Positions 63,677 to 64,000 of a DNA stretch of 64,000 bases are shown piece by piece. Source of the DNA: Phosphoribacter sp037046615 (GTDB taxonomy: Bacteria; Actinomycetota; Actinomycetes; Actinomycetales; Dermatophilaceae); the NCBI GenBank assembly GCA_037046615.1, contig JBAOHD010000024.1, forward strand, positions 1-64,000, in the 5' to 3' direction. The notes beneath the pieces are model-generated. The model was not told the origin of the DNA and did not search any database. It worked only from the letters and a program-made list of their open reading frames with translations. The stretch's first letter is position 1, and each line of letters opens with the position of its first letter. A program made the position numbers and the translations under genes.

Positions 63677-64000
63677 CTATTTCTTTGTCACGTCTTCGAC
63701 GATCTTCGTCCAGAGACCCTGGCGCGCCGAACAGCTTGTTGCTCACCTGATCCCAGCCGCCGAGCTCTGCAATCGTGAAGAGTCGAGCCGGTTGCGGGAG
63801 CGTGGCGGCCGGGGTACCGGCACTGCTTGTCCAACGGGCGAAAGCCCAATTCAACGAAGGCAGCCTGTGCCTCCGGTCCGTGGAGAAACGCGACGAACGC
63901 GTCTGCGAGATCCCTGGCCTTGTGGCGGTCGGCATAGGTGTCGACGACCGCCGCCGGGTTTTCGATCCAGACGGTTTCGGCCGGCACGATGATTTCATAG
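63677..64000 (-). CDS. Sulfate-binding protein, C-terminal fragment, frameshifted
   Basis: The gene runs off the window edge at 64000. Reading the minus strand: EIIVPAETVWIENPAAVVDT, DLADAFVAFLHGPEAQAAFV, ELGFRPLDK, then after a frame change LPQPARLFTIAELGGWDQVS, NKLFGAPG, and after another near 63715 LWTKIVEDVTKK. This matches the end of periplasmic sulfate-binding proteins (Sbp/CysP). The ending FRP, FTI and W residues are typical. Frameshifts are again single extra bases where resolvable. Confidence 0.75.

Noticed and set aside
1..64000. CRISPR arrays, insertion sequences, integrases and prophage genes
   Set aside because: No spaced direct-repeat array, transposase or integrase motif or phage structural gene was found; the repeats present are short tandem or dispersed words.

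Overview
The window reads as three pieces of DNA from three different organisms joined end to end. Bases 1 to about 17,075 are extremely GC-rich (about three quarters G+C by eye). They look like a high-GC actinobacterium, plausibly of the Thermoleophilia type; that placement is inference. Bases about 17,076 to 62,512 look like an Intrasporangiaceae-type actinobacterium (Janibacter/Tetrasphaera/Knoellia-like), judged from gene content, gene order and protein similarity. Bases about 62,513 to 64,000 have lower GC and carry a sulfate ABC transporter operon of non-actinobacterial, possibly Nitrospira-like, character. Both joins cut genes in half (glutamate racemase to AI-2E transporter; sulfate permease CysW to an unrelated C-terminus), so they look like assembly chimeras.

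Piece 1 (1-17,075): the end of deoC, an aldehyde dehydrogenase and an aldehyde-dehydrogenase-like protein without the catalytic half, a Nudix hydrolase, NfeD, thiosulfate sulfurtransferase, SufE, an SPFH/band-7 protein, an M3 oligoendopeptidase, tRNA-Leu(CAA), a lipoprotein resembling a periplasmic binding protein, ACT and GAF proteins, a small exported minus-strand protein, type I glutamine synthetase, a flavodoxin-fold quinone reductase, rpsO-pnp, and the start of murI. Many of these genes are broken by single-base insertions. Almost every frameshift I could resolve is +1, which points to insertion-type sequencing error rather than gene decay.

Piece 2 (17,076-62,512): mostly intact. A minus-strand locus (UDP-glucose pyrophosphorylase, gephyrin-like Glp/MoeA, MoaC, Mog, RimJ-like acetyltransferase, SepX/GlpR) corresponds to the actinobacterial divisome Glp/GlpR region. 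It is followed by 5-formyl-THF cyclo-ligase, a K+/H+ antiporter, FmdB, MTA phosphorylase, a CpaB-like SAF protein, MscL, a 1373-residue degenerate helicase/nuclease-like protein, tRNA-Arg(CCT), a DHPS-like protein, a flavin oxidase-like protein, a LysR regulator with repeated operator sites, an NlpC/P60 hydrolase behind a c-di-AMP (ydaO) riboswitch, IdeR, photolyase, an MFS exporter, PdxH, a second citrate synthase, SerC, an LCP-family enzyme, an AzgA-type purine permease, DUF2530/DUF3027/cold-shock genes, the XPB helicase and its partner, HMG-CoA lyase, HtrA, HelD and an HD-domain protein.

The most striking feature of piece 2 is an 8-mer, GTATGCCG (reverse CGGCATAC). Its core occurs roughly 80 times in 45 kb, on both strands, in genes and between them, and it is absent from the other two pieces. 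It appears to override local codon choice. I see no CRISPR array, insertion sequence, integrase or prophage.
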